Source of the DNA: Lachnospiraceae bacterium
Lineage (GTDB): Bacteria > Bacillota > Clostridia > Lachnospirales > Lachnospiraceae
Length of the DNA: 64,000 bases
Reading direction: 5' to 3'
Assembly: GCA_016286555.1 (NCBI GenBank)
Contig: JAEETA010000004.1
Location: 57,011-121,010 of the forward strand
The notes under the pieces are model-generated. The model saw only the letters and a list, made by a program, of their open reading frames with translations. It had not been told where the DNA came from and searched no databases. A program made the position numbers and the translations under genes. Below, in pieces: positions 27,434 to 35,548 of the stretch (position 1 is the stretch's first letter; each line of letters starts with the position of its first letter).

Positions 27434-29945
27434 TTGCAGTCTCCAAGATCTCCGAACTGATGTGCATCACCCGGTCGGGATGATGCTTTTCCTGATACTT
27501 CTGCGCAGCGGCGCTGCCCGTGACACAGATGCATTTGTAGATCCCTTCCAGCCGTTCCTTCTCCTGCCGCAGAAGCTCCGGATCCGTTCCCCAAAGCAGC
27601 AGGACGGGCAGATCTTCCTTCGGCTGACGGATCATCTGTTTTTCCTTCGGAAGGAAATATTTCAGTATCGCCTCCAGCTTGTCATATTTCACCGGCTTGC
27701 TCACATAATCGGAAAAGCCCTTTGCCAGGTAATTGTCTCTGGCGCCGATGATGGCATCCGCCGTGAGGGCGATGACGGGAGTACCGCAAAGCAGGTTCAT
27801 CTGCTTTAACTTTGCCAGGGTCTCCTCCCCGTTCATTTCCGGCATCATCTGGTCCAGGAGGATCACATCATATCGGGTCTGCCGCACCTTCTCGATGCAC
27901 TCCCGCCCGGAGGTCACCAGATCCGTCCGGATGGCGGTGTCTCGAAGGAGACCTTCCATCACTTCCAGATTCATCTCATTGTCATCCACCACCAGCACCC
28001 GTGCTTCCGGGGCGTAGAGGGATACCTCTTCCATCTCGATGTGATCCAGGTAGTTGCGCACCGCTTTGGAAAAATCTCCCAGGGGCTGAGCGGACACCAC
28101 CCGTTGCGGCACGGTAACGGTAAAGGTACTGCCCTCTCCGTACACGCTCTCAACTTCGATCTTTCCATCCATCATTTCCAGCAGCAGATTGGTGATATGG
28201 AGTCCCAGACCTGTTCCTTCAATGCTGCGGTTCCTGCGCTCCTCCAGTCTGGAAAAGCTTTGGAAGAGCTTCTGCCGGTCCTCTTCCCGGATGCCGATAC
28301 CGGTGTCAGAGACGCGAATGATGAGATCGATGGTTTCTCCGCCGCCGGGAACGGTATAATCAATGTCTATGGTGACGCCGCCTTTTTCCGTGTATTTGAT
28401 GGCGTTGTTGATGATGTTTAAGAGGATCTGCCGGATCCGGATCTCATCGCCGTAGAGGCGCGAAGGGATCTTTTCCGACACGATCAGATTGTATTCCAGG
28501 TCCTTTTTCTGCGCCCTGTGTCTGGTCATATTCAGCACATCGTTCAGTACGGAAGCCAGGTCGTACTCCACGGGAAGGATCTCGTAATTTCCCGACTCGA
28601 TCTTAGACAGGTCCAGGATGTCATTGATGATGGAAAGCAGGGTGTTGCCCGCACTCCGGATTTCCGTGGCATATTGCCTGGTCCTGTTTTCCCGGGTATC
28701 CCGGATGATCATCTCATCCATGCCCAGAATGCCGTTTAAAGGGGTGCGGATCTCATGGGACATATTGGCGAGGAAATCGTCCTTCGCTTTATTGATGTGC
28801 GCCAGTTCATTTGCTTCCAACCGGATCCCGATGAGCTGCTTTATGGTATGGATGATGGCGGTGATCATGAACCCGAAGAGACCGAAGGCCATGAACAGCC
28901 CGGAAAATACACCGTTGTGGGCGAACTGGTATACCAGGATCTGGATCACGGCAGCCACCGCCAGGATGGCAAAACCGAAGGCCACCACCTGATAGGATTC
29001 GATCTGCTTTCGCTTCAGATCCAGGATGATGGTGGTAAACATCACCACGATGGAGATCAGCGCACACAGCGCCGATGCAGGGAAGCTGTGCACCAGTGTC
29101 ACCTTCCCCGAGATGAACAACAGACCGCAGACCAGAAAATTGGCGATCTCCAGGACGCTGACCGCCTTATATGCCTTCCGGTATCTGCCCTTTTGCAGGG
29201 AATCGATGAAAACAAAGAAGGGTAGCGGCATGATCATCACCATCAGGAAGGGGATATCCGACATGACGGAGATGTTCCTGGTGTAGAGCTGCCGGAAAAT
29301 GGAATTGGAAAGCACCCAGCAGGCTCCGATGAGGACGCCGATGGAGAGATGCTCCAGCTCCAGATATTTTTTATGGATCAGCTTGTAGGTAACCGAAGCG
29401 ATGAGGCAGATCACGCCCAGGAGCAAAATGGCGGCACCTGCGAAAAACTCCAGTCCGTATCTGCGGAACAGGTAGGTCAGGATACCGATCCTGGTACCGA
29501 TGTAAACCTCATACACCATGCTGGAGTTGTACTCGTAGCAGACCCGCAGGATCTTCCCCGCATCTGTCGGATAAACGGAAGCAAATACATAGCACTCCGC
29601 GGAACGGTCTCCCAGGAAGGAATAGTCCGTGGTTTTATACTCGGTGCGAAGCTCTCCGTCCACATAGATCTGCATGTCCATGCCGCGGAAGCACAGCACG
29701 CTGTAGTCCGGGTTGTAATCCGCAGGAATCACGGTTTCCAGGACGATATCTCCCTCCGTGCGTCCGGGCACGGTAAAGGGCGCAGTGGTGCCGTCCTCAA
29801 AAACCTGCTGCCAGCCATCCCCGGGAAGCACATCGCAAATGTCCCCGTTCATGGGCGTGTCGGCAGGAAAGAGAATTTCCCCGATCAATATGTATCCAAA
29901 CACGATGGTCAGGATAATGGATATGATCAGACTGATCTTCTTCAA
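27426..29945 (-). CDS. Hybrid sensor kinase: 7TM-HisKA-HATPase-receiver
   Basis: 839 residues. The start codon is TTG at 29945 behind GGGGGAT; no nearer ATG fits the signal-anchor MKKISLIISIILTIVF. An extracytoplasmic beta-sandwich-like domain (about 25-170) precedes seven membrane helices (about 175-385), resembling the 7TMR-DISM sensor class. The kinase follows: FLANMSHEIRTPLNGI, LNIINNAIKYT, DTGIGI and GTGLGL. The receiver has VLVVDDNEMN and VILLDQMMPEMNG. A C-terminal tail (about 770-839) again resembles a half receiver. The kinase part is strikingly like that of the next gene, indicating duplication with exchange of the sensor. Confidence 0.9.
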   Translation of the reverse strand: MKKISLIISIILTIVFGYILIGEILFPADTPMNGDICDVLPGDGWQQVFEDGTTAPFTVPGRTEGDIVLETVIPADYNPDYSVLCFRGMDMQIYVDGELRTEYKTTDYSFLGDRSAECYVFASVYPTDAGKILRVCYEYNSSMVYEVYIGTRIGILTYLFRRYGLEFFAGAAILLLGVICLIASVTYKLIHKKYLELEHLSIGVLIGACWVLSNSIFRQLYTRNISVMSDIPFLMVMIMPLPFFVFIDSLQKGRYRKAYKAVSVLEIANFLVCGLLFISGKVTLVHSFPASALCALISIVVMFTTIILDLKRKQIESYQVVAFGFAILAVAAVIQILVYQFAHNGVFSGLFMAFGLFGFMITAIIHTIKQLIGIRLEANELAHINKAKDDFLANMSHEIRTPLNGILGMDEMIIRDTRENRTRQYATEIRSAGNTLLSIINDILDLSKIESGNYEILPVEYDLASVLNDVLNMTRHRAQKKDLEYNLIVSEKIPSRLYGDEIRIRQILLNIINNAIKYTEKGGVTIDIDYTVPGGGETIDLIIRVSDTGIGIREEDRQKLFQSFSRLEERRNRSIEGTGLGLHITNLLLEMMDGKIEVESVYGEGSTFTVTVPQRVVSAQPLGDFSKAVRNYLDHIEMEEVSLYAPEARVLVVDDNEMNLEVMEGLLRDTAIRTDLVTSGRECIEKVRQTRYDVILLDQMMPEMNGEETLAKLKQMNLLCGTPVIALTADAIIGARDNYLAKGFSDYVSKPVKYDKLEAILKYFLPKEKQMIRQPKEDLPVLLLWGTDPELLRQEKERLEGIYKCICVTGSAAAQKYQEKHHPDRVMHISSEILETANE

Positions 29946-29972
29946 GCGTATCCCCCATCTGCAACATCTGCA

Positions 29973-30581
29973 CTACTCGATGGTCTGCGTGATCTGACGG
30001 ATCAGATCCGCCGCTTCATCGTAGAGAAAATCGGTGATCAGATCCTTTGCTTCCTTCAGCATTCCCGCCTGGGTGATCCGGAAGGGATATCCGGACAGCT
30101 TTTCCGTCAGGCTCTTTGCCAGTTCGTCGTCAAAATCATCCAGTGCGTCCAGGAGCTGTGCCGCCACATCCCTCGCCTGATCGGCGGAAAGTTCATCCGC
30201 AGGCTTTACGGACGCTGCCGCACCGACGGGCTCCAGCTTCTCCACCAGGGCAGCGTAATCGGCAAGAGTTCCTTCCGTGTTTGCCTCGATGAATGCGGCG
30301 TCTCCGCTCTTTCCCGCAAGCTCCAGGCTTTCAAACCGCTTGCCCAGCTCCGTGGCACCGATCATCCTGGAATTGCTCTTCAGAGCATGAACAGTGATGG
30401 TAAAGTTCTCATAGTCCTTCGCTTCGAAGAAGCTCCTGGTTTTGTCCCTGTTCTTCTCAAAGCTCTTAAAGAACCGCTGGATCGCGGAAATGTACTTCTC
30501 CGGACTGCCCGTAAAGGAGATCCCCGCCTGGGTGTCCAGTCCGATTTCCGACAGTAACGTCAGATTTTCATCAGCGCTCAT
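29973..30581 (-). CDS. Hpt phosphotransfer protein
   Basis: 202 residues, no membrane segment. The Hpt signature HALKSNSRMIGATELGKRFESLE places the phospho-accepting histidine at residue 65 in a four-helix bundle (about 20-115). The second half (120-202) is an acidic, alanine-rich helical region without a second phospho-His motif. It lies between the 7TM hybrid kinase and the DUF3021-LytTR pair. Both neighbouring kinases end in receivers and lack their own Hpt, so this protein is the expected shuttle from those receivers to the REC domain of the LytTR regulator. The ribosome site GGGGGGAT precedes ATG 30581. Confidence 0.85.
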   Translation of the reverse strand: MSADENLTLLSEIGLDTQAGISFTGSPEKYISAIQRFFKSFEKNRDKTRSFFEAKDYENFTITVHALKSNSRMIGATELGKRFESLELAGKSGDAAFIEANTEGTLADYAALVEKLEPVGAAASVKPADELSADQARDVAAQLLDALDDFDDELAKSLTEKLSGYPFRITQAGMLKEAKDLITDFLYDEAADLIRQITQTIE

Positions 30582-30599
30582 TTTTTTATCCCCCCGGAT

Positions 30600-31019
30600 T
30601 TATTTTTTCAATGCTTTCAGTTCTTCGTTCATCTTCCGGATCTTCCTGCGCCATCCCAGGTACATGGTCAGCCAGATGGCGGCATAGACCAGGAGCCATG
30701 CCACGGTCATGATCCAGAAGAGCGTGCTTCCCGGCATCAGCCAGCCCTGAAGATACCCCATCAGGTAAAAGGCGATGAGGGCGGGGATCAGGTGGGTGAG
30801 GGTGGCGCGAAGGAGACCCCAGTGTTCCACATCATAGGAGACGGAACCTCCCATTCCAAGTGCTCCGTAAAGCCCGCCGATGAGGATCTCCAGCGGACTC
30901 ACCTGAGAAAAGCTGAATTCGCCGCCCGCCGTGGCAATGCAGATGAAGATTCCGATGGCACAGCCCATGACAAAGCCGATGCTGCTGAGAATCAGTGCTT
31001 TTTTCTGAAATTTAGTCAT
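30600..31019 (-). CDS. DUF3021-like four-helix membrane protein
   Basis: 139 residues with four hydrophobic segments (about 8-30, 40-60, 70-93, 98-120) and a basic C-terminal tail (WRRKIRKMNEELKALKK). The size, topology and position immediately behind a LytTR regulator match the DUF3021 family, whose members are typically encoded next to LytTR transcription factors and may modulate them at the membrane; their mechanism is unsettled. The start lies inside the regulator gene (8-bp overlap) behind a strong AAAGGAGG, so translation is coupled. Confidence 0.75.
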   Translation of the reverse strand: MTKFQKKALILSSIGFVMGCAIGIFICIATAGGEFSFSQVSPLEILIGGLYGALGMGGSVSYDVEHWGLLRATLTHLIPALIAFYLMGYLQGWLMPGSTLFWIMTVAWLLVYAAIWLTMYLGWRRKIRKMNEELKALKK

Positions 31020-32706
31020 GTGCCTCGCCTCCTTTCCTCAGCTGTCCCAGTTTGCTCTGGATTTCTTTTACATACCTCCTGGCTACCCAGGTGTCCTCGT
31101 CATTTTCAAAGATGATACGGATGGTTCCGGTCATGCTCAAGTCAAAGTTTTGGATCTTCCGCAGGTTCACGATCTCAAAACGGCTGATCCGTACAAAGCA
31201 GGTCTGATCCAGCTGATCTTCGAATTCCCGTAAAGTAGACCGGGACTCGTATTTGCCGGATGGCGATACCACACAGAGCTTCCGGTTCTCGGTATAGATC
31301 CGAATGATGTCATCCACGGAAATGAAGATGATCTTGCCGCCGTCGTATACTGCGATGTGAGTCTTGTCCTCCCCACCGGGTGCCGACAGTTCCTGGCATT
31401 CCAGGATGTACTCGATCTTCACACCCGGGTGGTCGCCGCTTTCCTCCCAGTTCTTCAGGACACGCTTTGCGATCATTTCCGCATCCTCTTCCGTCAGATC
31501 CGGAAGAAGAGTAAAGTACCGTCCGGGCTTGCTCTGCAGCACCGCATCGCTCTCCCGCAGGGAGTTTCCAAGAACCCCTGCAAAATCCGTCAGGGCCGTT
31601 GCATATCCTTCCTGGGTCGCCCCATCCTCACGCTTTACACTGAAGAGGATCTTCACTGCCTGGTTGGCATACCGGCAAAGGAACCGGTAGATCCAGGTGA
31701 TGCCTTCCTGCCCGGGCCACATGGCCGTTCCGGGGCGGTTTCGTTCCTTCAGGATCTGAGTGAGACGCTGCATCTCGCTCTCCAGGTCCTCCTCCTTCTC
31801 TGTTGCAGGCTCCGGAGAATAGATGGCCGCGCCGTGCTTGCTGCCCTGCTTTACCTGATAGAGAGCCGCATCCGCAAAGCGGAACAGGTCGTCATAGGTT
31901 CTGCCGCATTCCGGAACGCGGGCCATGCCCAGAGAGACGCCGATGGGGATGTCGAAGTCCTCTCCCATCAGTTCCCGGCAGGCCTTCGTCATCTTTTCAT
32001 TCATAGCCTTGGCCAGGGCATCCGCTTCTTTTTTGTGATAGATGCGACGGAAAAATGCCATGAACTCGTCGCCGCCGATCCTGCAGAGCACATCCCCTTC
32101 CTGGGCGGATTCCTTCAGGATCCCGGCAAAAGCCTTCAGCACCCCGTCTCCCATCTCATGGCCGTAGAGATCGTTCACCAGCTTGAAATTGTCCAGATCC
32201 AGCATGGACAGGGTTCCTTCCGCCTCGGCACACACATCGGGCACTCTACCCGCTGCTCCCGCCTTGTTCAGGAGTCCCGTCATCTTGTCCACGGTGGCTT
32301 CCTCGGTAAGGTTCTCGATCATCTTCGCACTTTGGATTGCATTCTGAATGCGCTTCAAAAGGATCTCGCGGTTAAAAGGCTTCCGGATGTAATCCGAAGC
32401 GCCGATGTTCAGTCCCTGCTGCTCCTTGATGGTGTCGTTCTCGCCGGTGAGAAAGATCACGGGGGCGGGGGTGCGGCCCAGCTGTTTTTCCTGCTCCCTG
32501 AGCTGTCTGTAGGCCTCAAATCCGTCCATTTCCGGCATCAGAATATCCAGCAGGATCAGATCCGGATCCTGCTTTGCCGTGATCTTTAACAGGTCCGCAC
32601 CGGACCGGACGGCTCTGACTTTGGAATACTGTCCTTCCAACAGCCCCTTGGCATTGGCCAGACTGTCGGCATCGTCATCCACGACGATCACAAAATAGTC
32701 CGTCAT
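31012..32706 (-). CDS. Response regulator: REC-GGDEF-degenerate GGDEF-LytTR
   Basis: 564 residues with four modules. REC, residues 1-120: acidic pocket D10-D12, phospho-Asp D54 in LILLDILMP, Thr 87, Lys 109. Active-type GGDEF, 130-295: RIGGDEF at 211-215, without an I-site. A second GGDEF-like fold, about 330-435: the catalytic motif is replaced by KPGRY, but an I-site-like RESD (384-387) lies exactly five residues ahead. A LytTR DNA-binding domain, 450-553: ISVDDIIRIYTENRKLCVV, FVRISRFEIVNLRKI, WVARRYVKEI. The expected role is to receive phosphate from Hpt, make c-di-GMP and bind DNA; the degenerate domain could sense c-di-GMP. This combination is unusual. It heads the operon. Confidence 0.9.
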   Translation of the reverse strand: MTDYFVIVVDDDADSLANAKGLLEGQYSKVRAVRSGADLLKITAKQDPDLILLDILMPEMDGFEAYRQLREQEKQLGRTPAPVIFLTGENDTIKEQQGLNIGASDYIRKPFNREILLKRIQNAIQSAKMIENLTEEATVDKMTGLLNKAGAAGRVPDVCAEAEGTLSMLDLDNFKLVNDLYGHEMGDGVLKAFAGILKESAQEGDVLCRIGGDEFMAFFRRIYHKKEADALAKAMNEKMTKACRELMGEDFDIPIGVSLGMARVPECGRTYDDLFRFADAALYQVKQGSKHGAAIYSPEPATEKEEDLESEMQRLTQILKERNRPGTAMWPGQEGITWIYRFLCRYANQAVKILFSVKREDGATQEGYATALTDFAGVLGNSLRESDAVLQSKPGRYFTLLPDLTEEDAEMIAKRVLKNWEESGDHPGVKIEYILECQELSAPGGEDKTHIAVYDGGKIIFISVDDIIRIYTENRKLCVVSPSGKYESRSTLREFEDQLDQTCFVRISRFEIVNLRKIQNFDLSMTGTIRIIFENDEDTWVARRYVKEIQSKLGQLRKGGEAHD

Positions 32707-32782
32707 CGGAAAGATCTCCTTTCGGGAATGATCGTTTCAAAGCGTTGGTATTTCAAAGAAAAGTGTATATGTATACAAAGTT

Positions 32783-32812
32783 ATAATACTGTAAAAACAA
32801 ACAGAAACGCAA
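32783..32812 (-). promoter_or_regulatory. Candidate promoter of the phosphorelay operon
   Basis: On the minus strand TTGCGT (32807-32812) and TATTAT (32783-32788) are 18 bases apart. The weak -35 box is what an activator-dependent promoter would show. The expected leader is about 70 bases to the start codon at 32706. Overlapping alternatives such as TTTACA nearby cannot be excluded. Confidence 0.45.
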
Positions 32813-32821
32813 GCAGGAGGT

Positions 32822-32850
32822 ACGAACGGTATAATAGGACGACGAACGGT
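32822..32850 (-). promoter_or_regulatory. LytTR-type direct-repeat operator
   Basis: Two identical 9-bp direct repeats, ACCGTTCGT on the minus strand, lie at 32842-32850 and 32822-32830, separated by 11 bp. Each fits the known LytTR consensus [TA][AC][CA]GTTN[AG][TG] at every position. The downstream copy ends 9 bp before the candidate -35 box. They sit 116-144 bp upstream of the LytTR regulator's own start codon, which suggests autoregulation. The usual spacing for AgrA-like proteins is 12-13 bp, so this is one or two short. Confidence 0.7.
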
Positions 32851-32887
32851 AAAAAAGGAAACGGGCAGGGGTAATTCCCTGCCCGTT
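32851..32887 (-). terminator. Intrinsic terminator of pepT
   Basis: An 11-bp perfect stem (AACGGGCAGGG 32860-32870 with CCCTGCCCGTT 32877-32887) and a 6-base loop are followed on the minus strand by TTCC and six T (32851-32856). It lies 8 bp past the pepT stop. Confidence 0.9.
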
Positions 32888-32894
32888 CGTATGC

Positions 32895-34127
32895 TCAGCC
32901 TTCCAATCTGTCAGCATAGATCTTTACGATATTCAGAATGATCTCCACGATCTTGTCCATTTTTTCCACGCTGCAGCATTCATAGGTGCCGTGGTAGTTG
33001 CAGCCGCCGGTGCCGATGTTGGGGCAGGGGAGGCCGTCATAGGAAAGTCTTGCGCCGTCGGTACCGCCCCGGACGGGAACGTCCACAGGCTCGAGTCCCG
33101 CCTGCCGGATGGCTTCCCTGGCATTCTCAATGAGATGCATGTGGGGCCGGATCTTCTCCAGCATGTTGTAGTAGGAATCCTTCATGACAAGGGTCACGGT
33201 GCCCTCGCCGTATTTTTCGTTGATCCTGTCTGCAGCCGCCTGCATCATCCTCTTTTTTTCCTCGAAGAGGGCCTTGTCATGGTCCCGGATGATGTACTGC
33301 ATCTTTGCGGAGGAGGTCTGTCCCGTGAAGGAGGTCAGATGGAAAAATCCCTCGTACCCTTCCGTGTGCTCGGGACGCATCTGCTCGGGAAGCAAAGCGT
33401 GAAGCTCCATCCCCACAAGGGAGGCGTTCACCATGATATCCTTGGCAGATCCCGGATGCACGGAAACGCCCTTGATGGTGATGTCCGCACTTGCGGCATT
33501 GAAGTTCTCATACTCCAGGGCGTACACCTCGCCGCCGTCCACGGTGTAAGCGTAAGTGGCACCGAAATGCTCCAGATCAAAATAGTCCGCTCCTTCGCCG
33601 ATCTCCTCATCGGGCGTAAAGCCGATCCAGAGTTCTCCGTGTGGGATGTTCTCCCGAAGGATGGTCTCGAAGACGGTCATGATCTCCGCAACGCCTGCCT
33701 TGTCATCCGCCCCCAAAAGGGTGGTGCCGTCGGTGGTGATGAGGGTGTCACCGATGTATTCTTTCAGGCCGGGGAAGCGCTCCATACTCAGGATATCTCC
33801 GCTTCCTTCCAGCACGATGTCGGAGCCGTCGTAATGCTCATGGAGGATGGGCTTCACGTCCTTGCCGGAAGCCTCCGGGGAGGTGTCCATATGGGCGATG
33901 AAGCCGATCTTCGTAGCATTTTCATAACCCGGCGTTGCAGGCAGGTATGCGTAGACGTAGCAGTGATCGTCCAGTCTCACGTCCTCCAGCTTCAGTTCTT
34001 TCAGTTCTCCCTGCAACATTTTTGCCAGATCGAACTCTCCCGGGAAGCTGGGATGGGTCCCGCTCTCCTCGTCCGAAGTGGTATGTACCTTCGCATAACG
34101 GATCAGTCTTTCGTATGCTCTTTCCAT
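32895..34127 (-). CDS. pepT: Peptidase T (tripeptide aminopeptidase)
   Basis: 410 residues from ATG 34127, where AAAGGAA is 9 bases upstream; an ATG three codons earlier is too close to that site. It is an M20 family dizinc aminopeptidase: GFIAHMDTSPEASG (first metal His and Asp), TLLGADDKAGVAEIM (bridging Asp), FTPDEEIGEGADYFDLEHFG (catalytic Glu and metal Glu), YTVDGGE, and a C-terminal PNIGTGGCNYHGTYE with the last metal His. The lid domain lies between about residues 210 and 320. It releases N-terminal residues from tripeptides in the cytosol. The length equals that of characterised PepT proteins (about 408). Confidence 0.95.
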   Translation of the reverse strand: MERAYERLIRYAKVHTTSDEESGTHPSFPGEFDLAKMLQGELKELKLEDVRLDDHCYVYAYLPATPGYENATKIGFIAHMDTSPEASGKDVKPILHEHYDGSDIVLEGSGDILSMERFPGLKEYIGDTLITTDGTTLLGADDKAGVAEIMTVFETILRENIPHGELWIGFTPDEEIGEGADYFDLEHFGATYAYTVDGGEVYALEYENFNAASADITIKGVSVHPGSAKDIMVNASLVGMELHALLPEQMRPEHTEGYEGFFHLTSFTGQTSSAKMQYIIRDHDKALFEEKKRMMQAAADRINEKYGEGTVTLVMKDSYYNMLEKIRPHMHLIENAREAIRQAGLEPVDVPVRGGTDGARLSYDGLPCPNIGTGGCNYHGTYECCSVEKMDKIVEIILNIVKIYADRLEG

Positions 34128-34150
34128 GGATGTCATTTCCTTTCCGTTTT

Positions 34151-35536
34151 TTATTTTCGTTCAGCGGTTCCGGCGGGATCCCCGTCCATGACCGCTGTCA
34201 GTCTCTTTCTGAAGAACCGGTACCGCATCCAGGCGGTAATGCCGCTGACGGACCAGACCACGCCCACGGACCACCAGATACCCCACAGACCGATGGCCGG
34301 GATGGCGGTGAGCAGGAAGGGTACGGTGAATCTGCCGATGACCTCCACAATGCCGTTGAGCAATGCAAAGAAGGAATCTCCCAGACCGTTCAGCACGCCT
34401 CTTACCACATAGATCATGCCCAGCATTGCGTAGAAGAGACTGGTGATCTTCAGGGCCTTGGCGCCCATCTCGATGACCGCTTCCTCCTCCACGAAGATCC
34501 GGATGATTCCCTCGCCGAAGAGCTGGATCACGGGCAGCATCAGCACGGAAAATACCACCATCAGGACCATGCCCTTGAGGTACCCCTCCCGGATCCTCTC
34601 ACGCTTGTTGGCACCGTAATTCTGGCCGGTGAAAGTGGAAAGAGCAGCGCCCAGGGTCTGGTAGGGCTGATGGATGATCTGCTCGATCCTGCTGGTAGCG
34701 GTAAAGGCAGCCACTGCCACCTTGCCGTAGGAATTCACCACCTTCTGCAGCGCCATACAGGAAATGGCGATGAGGGAGAACTGCAGGGAAAGAGGAATGC
34801 CAAGCTTCAGGATCTTCACGGAGATACCGGCGTCAAACCGCATATCCTCCCGGGTCATGTGGAAATACTCATTTTTCAGGATGGCATAGACCAGGCAGCT
34901 GATGCCGGAGACGAACTGGGAAATGATGGTGGCGATGCCGGCGCCCACCACGCTCATGTGGAGGCCGCAGACAAAGAGCACGTCCAGTCCCGTATTCAGT
35001 AAACAGGAAAAAATGAGGAAATACAAGGGGGTCTTGGAATCCCCCAGGGCCCGCAACATGGCGGATGCGTAATTGTACAGGGACACAAAGACGATGCCTA
35101 CGCACATGATCTTCATATAGGCCACGGCATCAGCCATGATCTCCGCCGGCGTATCCAGCATGGACAGAATGGGAGCCGTCAGGAAAAATGCCACTGCGCC
35201 CACGATCAGCGGGAACACCAGCATGATATAGCCGGTATTGACGATACAGCTCTTGATCTCACCCACATTCCCCTTGCCGAAGAACTGGGAGGTGATGATC
35301 CCGCCGCCGCTGCCGATACCGTTGCACAGGGCGAAAAACAGGAAAGTGACGGAGCCCGTGGCACCGATGGCCGCCAGGGCGTCTGCGCCCACGAACTGGC
35401 CTACGATGACGGAGTCCACCAGATTGTAAAACTGTTGGAACAGGTTACCGATCAGCATCGGTATGGAAAAACGGATAATGAGGGAGACAGGGTTTCCCTC
35501 GGTCATATTCAAAACTGTGGATCTGTGTGCTTTCAT
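34151..35536 (-). CDS. MATE family efflux transporter
   Basis: 461 residues with about twelve membrane helices in the two-lobed MATE arrangement. The N-lobe starts IIRFSIPMLIGNLFQQFYNLVDSVIVGQFVGADALAAIGATGS, a typical family opening, and the C-lobe repeats it with LGIPLSLQFSLIAISCMALQKVVNSYG. It probably exports cationic compounds using a Na+ or H+ gradient; the substrate is unknown. The ribosome site AAGGAT precedes the start. It lies 12 bp after the aldo/keto reductase stop and 23 bp before pepT, so these genes may be co-transcribed. A second MATE gene begins beyond the right edge. Confidence 0.93.
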   Translation of the reverse strand: MKAHRSTVLNMTEGNPVSLIIRFSIPMLIGNLFQQFYNLVDSVIVGQFVGADALAAIGATGSVTFLFFALCNGIGSGGGIITSQFFGKGNVGEIKSCIVNTGYIMLVFPLIVGAVAFFLTAPILSMLDTPAEIMADAVAYMKIMCVGIVFVSLYNYASAMLRALGDSKTPLYFLIFSCLLNTGLDVLFVCGLHMSVVGAGIATIISQFVSGISCLVYAILKNEYFHMTREDMRFDAGISVKILKLGIPLSLQFSLIAISCMALQKVVNSYGKVAVAAFTATSRIEQIIHQPYQTLGAALSTFTGQNYGANKRERIREGYLKGMVLMVVFSVLMLPVIQLFGEGIIRIFVEEEAVIEMGAKALKITSLFYAMLGMIYVVRGVLNGLGDSFFALLNGIVEVIGRFTVPFLLTAIPAIGLWGIWWSVGVVWSVSGITAWMRYRFFRKRLTAVMDGDPAGTAERK

Positions 35537-35548
35537 GATTATCCTTCT

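Noticed and set aside
25388..27460. 690-codon plus-strand frame opposite the Cache hybrid kinase
   Set aside because: Antisense shadow of a gene with full kinase and receiver motifs; no start signals.
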